In this document: positions 60,590-64,000 of the stretch, in pieces
Position numbering within the stretch: position 1 is the first letter of the stretch
Layout of the letters: the number at the start of each line of letters is the position of its first letter
Origin: an uncultured Prevotella sp.
GTDB taxonomy: Bacteria > Bacteroidota > Bacteroidia > Bacteroidales > Bacteroidaceae
Length of the DNA stretch: 64,000 nucleotides
Assembly (NCBI GenBank): GCA_947164965.1
Contig: CAMUYR010000003.1
Coordinates: 124,001 to 188,000, forward strand
Direction of reading: 5' to 3'
Translations under genes and position numbers: made by a program
The notes under the pieces: model-generated
The model's input: only the letters and a program-made list of their open reading frames with translations
What the model was told of the DNA's origin: nothing
Database searches by the model: none

Positions 60590-60672
60590 CAAAACACTTT
60601 GTTTTGCGGTTGAAAACACTTTGTTTCTACTAAGGAAACACTCTGTTCTGCGGCGCAACACACATTGTTTCT
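60590..60672. repeat. 22-bp-period palindromic array B (4 units)
   Basis: Palindromic units CAAAACACTTTGTTTTG (60590-60606), then GAAAACA-CTT-TGTTTC, GGAAACA-CTC-TGTTCTG and a decayed ACA-CAT-TGT unit. Their 3-base centres begin at 60597, 60619, 60641 and 60663, exactly 22 apart. Units become less perfect toward the upstream gene's stop, which is 19 bases away. Confidence 0.88.
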
Positions 60673-60691
60673 CCCGCTTGAATATCTCGGA

Positions 60692-61522
60692 TTATATGTC
60701 AACCTTCGGTAATCCCCGACGCCTCATCATGTTGTCATGGGCCCGTGTGGTCACTCTAGGAAGTTTGTCGGCAGCAAAATAATAATTAATCCAAGTCAAT
60801 ATGGCTTCAGCAGGCCAGTTGACAATACCTACGCGGCGCGACATGTGATCAATCAGAACGTCCTGGATGTACAAACTCAGAACCCTATTCACTTCCTCTT
60901 CCCCGACATGATACCGATCCATGTAGGCACGTACGAAATTACCATAATATACTTCATGCAGTTTTACATCTGTAAAGATCTTCCAGAGTCCATCGCTGAT
61001 GCGCTTGATAGCCTCCGGACTAGCTTTGATATGAAACTTGGGAACATTATTTGCTAAAAGCACATGCATATCGATGCCACCCATGTGCTGACGCTGATTC
61101 TCCGATATCTTGTCGCGGTCGTTATCGTTGGCTAGTGCATTGGCCTTGCAGTAAAACAATTCGTAGGGAATGGCGGGCTCTTTAATCTCCTGATTGGTTG
61201 CTGGCACAAAGCGGTCTCTAACCAGTGGCGACATAAAAGCATCCATCTGGTGAGTCTCTTTGTTTCGGACGATACGGAAGGCTTCCGACTTTTCAATAAG
61301 TGCGGTCAATTCCGAATCTTGTTTGAATCCGAGTGTCTTACGGAGTTTATTGAAGTGTTCACTGGTATAAGCCAGCGTCACCTCATCCATGTATTCGATA
61401 GCCCCGTCAAAGAGGTACTTGATTTTGCCAATCTCGTTCCAAGAAAGCTTGTGGGCGCGCCAGTGACGGTTGTAGCTCCGGGCGCTCGTAGCAGCTATTG
61501 CGTAATCGTTTTTATGTCTCAT
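60692..61522 (-). CDS. Conserved-looking protein of unknown function
   Basis: A 276-residue cytosolic protein from the ATG at 61522 (an earlier ATG at 61567 would lie inside a hairpin). It is helical, Lys/Arg/His-rich, with no signal or membrane segment. Notable stretches: SARSYNRHWRAHKLSWNEIGKIKYLFDGAIEYMDEV, IPYELFYCKANALANDNDRDKI and YHVGEEEVNRVLSLYIQDVLIDHMSRRVGIVNWPAEAILTWINYYF. I do not recognise it. The composition is that of a nucleic-acid-related protein rather than a glycan enzyme. Its neighbours are the SGNH esterase upstream and array B plus the DUF6078-like gene downstream. Confidence 0.65.
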   Translation of the reverse strand: MRHKNDYAIAATSARSYNRHWRAHKLSWNEIGKIKYLFDGAIEYMDEVTLAYTSEHFNKLRKTLGFKQDSELTALIEKSEAFRIVRNKETHQMDAFMSPLVRDRFVPATNQEIKEPAIPYELFYCKANALANDNDRDKISENQRQHMGGIDMHVLLANNVPKFHIKASPEAIKRISDGLWKIFTDVKLHEVYYGNFVRAYMDRYHVGEEEVNRVLSLYIQDVLIDHMSRRVGIVNWPAEAILTWINYYFAADKLPRVTTRAHDNMMRRRGLPKVDI

Positions 61523-61545
61523 CAATATTTTTATTAATTTATTCC

Positions 61546-61574
61546 GACGGGATGCCCATAAAGGCATACCCGTC
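61546..61574 (-). promoter_or_regulatory. Leader hairpin upstream of the 276-residue gene
   Basis: GACGGGATGCC pairs with GGCATACCCGTC (one bulged base) around CATAAA. It lies 24 bases before the ATG at 61522 and encloses a second in-frame ATG (61567). No T tract, so an RNA control structure is more likely than a terminator. Confidence 0.5.
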
Positions 61575-61594
61575 TAAACTTAATATTTTATATA

Positions 61595-61632
61595 TGGCCC
61601 TATTTATATGTATAGGGCCAATGCGTATTGGC
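61595..61632 (-). promoter_or_regulatory. Two mutually exclusive hairpins
   Basis: TGGCCCTAT/ATAGGGCCA (61595-61603 with 61612-61620) and GCCAAT/ATTGGC (61617-61622 with 61627-61632) share bases 61617-61620, so only one can form at a time. They sit between the esterase stop and the next gene. Confidence 0.5.
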
Positions 61633-61673
61633 TTAAAGCAAAGTTCGGCATTTTCCGACAGCAGTCTGCCAAC

Positions 61674-62885
61674 TTATGGGATACCCATATCAAACTGATA
61701 GCACCAATTACCTAAAGAGTCACGTAAATTGCCGCGAGGTCCATGTTGGTTACCACTCTTCATATAGTCGCCATTGACTGCATAGCGAACTTTACAGGCA
61801 TTAGGTGATTCAGAGCAAGTAATTCTAACTGTTGAGCCATCGACGGAAATTGAGCGGGCAATGTTCTTGTTCTCCTTGCTGATAACACTGAAACCATAGT
61901 TTTCAGCTCTCTTGACTTGGATTGTATCGAGTACAAGGGAGTTGTCTGTCGTGTCAAAATTGACGATGACGGTTTCACCTTCAGTCTCCAATGTCGTAGG
62001 GATTAGTCCACGATATCGTTTAGAACCTTTAAGAATACCAAGTACGGATTTTGCAGCTAATGCTCCAATACTCTGCTGCCCAATGGCATCTATATGTATG
62101 ATTTCATTAACGCAGGTATAAGGGTAGGTGGGACCACTCGCCCAGAAATTCTCATCTGTTTTTAACAGATTGACAAAGGTTTGAGGTACATATGTTTCTC
62201 GACAATCATACGAATTGGCATTGAATTTCTCTGCCCTTGTTAGAGAGTTTGCTTGATAGCAAATGAAGGGAATTGTATTTTTCTGATGCGTTATGCTGTT
62301 GATATCAGCATTCATATCCTCCCTTATCTGTTTGAGCATCTGATGGTAGTCGGTGTCAGGATAGTCTACAATATCCGATTCTCCCTGCATCCAACAGATG
62401 GCTGGAATGATAAACTCCCAACCATTGTCTGTTGCTTCTTCGTATGCGGTTTGTATATCTTCCATAAATTTTTGATATGGTGGGGTACCCTTGCTTAGGT
62501 TAGCAATAGCCGTAGCCCCTTGGCCTCCAGGGAAAATGCAAATGAGTGTGTCGCTGCCAGTAGCATTGGCAATCTCTCTCGCCATGTTATATATGGATAG
62601 CTCGAATGAGCGTTTTTTATAATCAACTAGTTTCTTAACATATTGTTTAAGCTCATCGTTGTCAAAGAATCCATATTTGTGGTCAAGGTTTTCTGTGACA
62701 ATACGACCATTTGCATAGTTTGCCAGGGAGTCGAAATCGGTAATCCGTTCAGCTTCTTCTCCCAATGCAAGGCTTTGCCCATAGACTGGAATACATAGAA
62801 CGGTTCGATATTGTTGTTGACTTTGAGTACACGACAGTAAAAATGTCGTGATTATTATTAATAAAAAGTAATTGTTTTTTTTCAT
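61674..62885 (-). CDS. SGNH-type sialate O-acetylesterase-like lipoprotein
   Basis: A 403-residue lipoprotein (lipobox FLLSC, Cys19). It belongs to the carbohydrate esterase group related to sialate O-acetylesterases (DUF303): nucleophile Ser38 in GQSLALG, the oxyanion block CWMQGESD, and a late IHIDAIGQ with the catalytic Asp/His. Such enzymes remove acetyl groups from sugars. The location next to glycosyltransferases suggests trimming of surface or host glycans. Its stop overlaps a palindrome TATGGG-ATA-CCCATA (61675-61689). Encoded 16 bases after the GT2 at 62902. Confidence 0.85.
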   Translation of the reverse strand: MKKNNYFLLIIITTFLLSCTQSQQQYRTVLCIPVYGQSLALGEEAERITDFDSLANYANGRIVTENLDHKYGFFDNDELKQYVKKLVDYKKRSFELSIYNMAREIANATGSDTLICIFPGGQGATAIANLSKGTPPYQKFMEDIQTAYEEATDNGWEFIIPAICWMQGESDIVDYPDTDYHQMLKQIREDMNADINSITHQKNTIPFICYQANSLTRAEKFNANSYDCRETYVPQTFVNLLKTDENFWASGPTYPYTCVNEIIHIDAIGQQSIGALAAKSVLGILKGSKRYRGLIPTTLETEGETVIVNFDTTDNSLVLDTIQVKRAENYGFSVISKENKNIARSISVDGSTVRITCSESPNACKVRYAVNGDYMKSGNQHGPRGNLRDSLGNWCYQFDMGIP

Positions 62886-62901
62886 ATTCGCATAAATATT
62901 T

Positions 62902-63804
62902 TCATTTTAACCAAAACACAAGGGTTGATTTCCATCCGATATATTTCAGATATCCAGATTTTAATGCCCGCCAAAATACTGTAGGTTTCTCTTTCAGTGG
63001 AATCTCATGTCCTGTATAGAAAACTTTACTAAGTGTGTAGCGGAGGAATTTATGAATAATGCCTGTTTGGCGGAAACGTAGTAACTCGTCAGCAACGGTG
63101 AGGTAGCAGTCTAAGTTGCGTTTAGAGAAATTGGTTGTCATTGTAGACGCCTGTCTGATGCGATGCCCGACAAGATTACGTTTCAGACAGAATATGTTAT
63201 CACTACTTAAAGTAAGTATGGTTGTAAATAGCTCGTCCTCATGGATGATACCTTCATAAAACCACAGACCTATACGGTCTATAAATTCTTTTCGGATAAA
63301 GAGTAACCATACGACACAGTTGTGTGTCCATGTGTCTAACGTGAGATTGAGCAGGTATTCACCGTCGTATGCCTTGTCTTCGTCCACAAGATGTGTTCTT
63401 TTGGTATTTCTTGAGATGCGGCTGACTCCTTCTTCAGAGAATGATTCCCCGTCGAAGAATATGAAGTCAGCCTTGTTCCGATCTGCATAGTCATAGCAGG
63501 TCTGCAGAGCATCTGTTTCTGTCAACTTGTCGTCAGAGTCCATCATATAGATATATTGCCCAGTGGCATGCTGAAGCGCTAAATTCCTGGCTGCCGACTG
63601 TCCACGATTCTCTTGCGTGAATAAGAGTATTCTTGAATCCTGTAGCTGCCATTTCTTGATGATTTCCTCGCTGTTATCAGTCGATCCGTCGTTGACAGCA
63701 ATGATTTCTATGTCTTTCATTGTCTGTTGGACAATAGAACAGAATGTTTCATCCAAATATGGTGCAACATTATAAATGGGCAATATGACGCTGACTTTTA
63801 CCAT
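62902..63804 (-). CDS. GT2-family glycosyltransferase
   Basis: A 300-residue GT-A enzyme: VSVILPIYNVAPYLDETFCSIVQ, VNDGSTDNSEEII, QENRGQSAARNLALQHATGQYIYMMDSDD with the DXD-like MDSDD site. The acceptor half is rich in aromatic residues. The base composition is AT-rich, like the genes around it and unlike the first 50 kb. It is the first gene of the minus-strand set that continues into the SGNH esterase. Confidence 0.9.
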   Translation of the reverse strand: MVKVSVILPIYNVAPYLDETFCSIVQQTMKDIEIIAVNDGSTDNSEEIIKKWQLQDSRILLFTQENRGQSAARNLALQHATGQYIYMMDSDDKLTETDALQTCYDYADRNKADFIFFDGESFSEEGVSRISRNTKRTHLVDEDKAYDGEYLLNLTLDTWTHNCVVWLLFIRKEFIDRIGLWFYEGIIHEDELFTTILTLSSDNIFCLKRNLVGHRIRQASTMTTNFSKRNLDCYLTVADELLRFRQTGIIHKFLRYTLSKVFYTGHEIPLKEKPTVFWRALKSGYLKYIGWKSTLVFWLK

Positions 63805-63822
63805 TCAATTTGTAATTTGCTG

Positions 63823-63830
63823 CAAAACTA
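63823..63830 (-). promoter_or_regulatory. -7 box TAGTTTTG for GT2 and the esterase
   Basis: TAGTTTTG followed by CAG on the minus strand, 18 bases before the ATG at 63804. Confidence 0.5.
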
Positions 63831-63869
63831 CAAATTTTATGGGAAAACTCAAAGAAATAATTCTTTTTT

Positions 63870-63900
63870 TTGGTGGAATCAATAATTTGGTATATCTTTG
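63870..63900 (+). promoter_or_regulatory. Promoter for the gene at the right edge
   Basis: TTG at 63870-63872, a 20-base spacer and TATCTTTG at 63893-63900 followed by CAG. Confidence 0.65.
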
Positions 63901-63938
63901 CAGTATATTACTAATGTCCTACATTTATTTGATTAAAT

Positions 63939-64000
63939 ATGAGTTTGTCTTATAAAGCAAGGCTGCGTGCCAGATCAATAATACATCCGATACGGTCTTT
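63939..64000 (+). CDS. Start of a gene cut by the right edge
   Basis: An open frame begins at the ATG at 63939 (MSLSYKARLRARSIIHP...) and leaves the window after about 20 residues. The distance from the -7 box is normal. The basic start is compatible with an acetyltransferase or other surface-glycan gene, but too little is visible to assign it. Confidence 0.5.
   Translation, partial: MSLSYKARLRARSIIHPIRS

Noticed and set aside
53901..64000. Complete capsule or O-antigen locus
   Set aside because: Only glycosyltransferases and an esterase are visible; no flippase, polymerase, Wza/Wzc-type or initiating transferase gene is present in the window.

Overview
The window reads as a chromosomal segment of a Prevotella-like member of the Bacteroidales. 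The main support is promoter style. Most genes are preceded by a TAnnTTTG -7 box, several with a TTG/TTTG element about 19-21 nt upstream, and Shine-Dalgarno sites are largely absent. The gene families agree with this: DUF3467, DUF1573, DUF3078, DPP5, CHU_C/T9SS sorting domains, a PorT-like barrel and a GH127-type arabinofuranosidase. I see no rRNA, tRNA, integrase, transposase or CRISPR array, and no gene-free gap longer than about 300 bases. Several apparent TTG/GTG-initiated frames start inside or just after the -7 box, so I moved those starts to the next ATG.

Layout. 1-4075: partial SH3-like secreted protein, greA, then a TMEM43-like membrane protein with a lipoprotein. 4082-8493 (minus): dCache receptor with a degenerate kinase core, an intact dCache histidine kinase and a D-2-hydroxyacid dehydrogenase. 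8669-16103: thioredoxin-like protein, CDF cation exporter, zinc-ribbon protein, a dCache receptor with no output domain followed by DUF3467 and NhaC, a STAS protein with an AraC-type regulator and an exported flavodoxin, and LemA. 16255-22203: GH127-type glycosidase, uvrA, and a CHU_C-terminated secreted protein. 22297-34267: LysM/periplasmic-binding protein, PorT-like barrel, POT transporter, secreted EEP-fold hydrolase, then a minus-strand dpp5 - MFSD1-like MFS - Rid-like set, and a TPR/SpoIIE phosphatase. 34280-42118: DUF1846, yidC, DUF3078, DUF1573, and a NarL-type two-component system. 42330-48948: OmpA-like protein and a run of secreted proteins of unknown function. 49029-53882: aspS, a histone-H1-tailed winged-helix protein, a second small protein, an acetyltransferase and an AAA/PD-(D/E)XK protein. 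53901-64000: a visibly AT-richer surface-glycan region with six glycosyltransferases, an SGNH esterase, a DUF6078-like protein, an unknown protein and the start of one more gene.

How the parts fit together: the window is rich in sensing and in envelope or peptide handling. Three dCache receptors at different stages of losing output domains, a STAS protein, and a distant SpoIIE phosphatase suggest a dispersed partner-switching network; no matching anti-sigma kinase is visible here. DPP5 plus two peptide-type transporters suggest dipeptide use.

The most unusual structure is a set of three intercistronic arrays at 29799-29857, 43634-43809 and 60590-60672. They are unrelated in sequence, but each is built on an exact 22-bp period. 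Two consist of short palindromes and the third has a palindromic half. Each lies 5-19 nt after a stop codon, between two genes of the same direction. I do not recognise them as a described element. A second notable structure is a palindrome at 42197-42212 exactly equidistant from two divergent -7 boxes, one for a two-component system and one for an OmpA-like gene.
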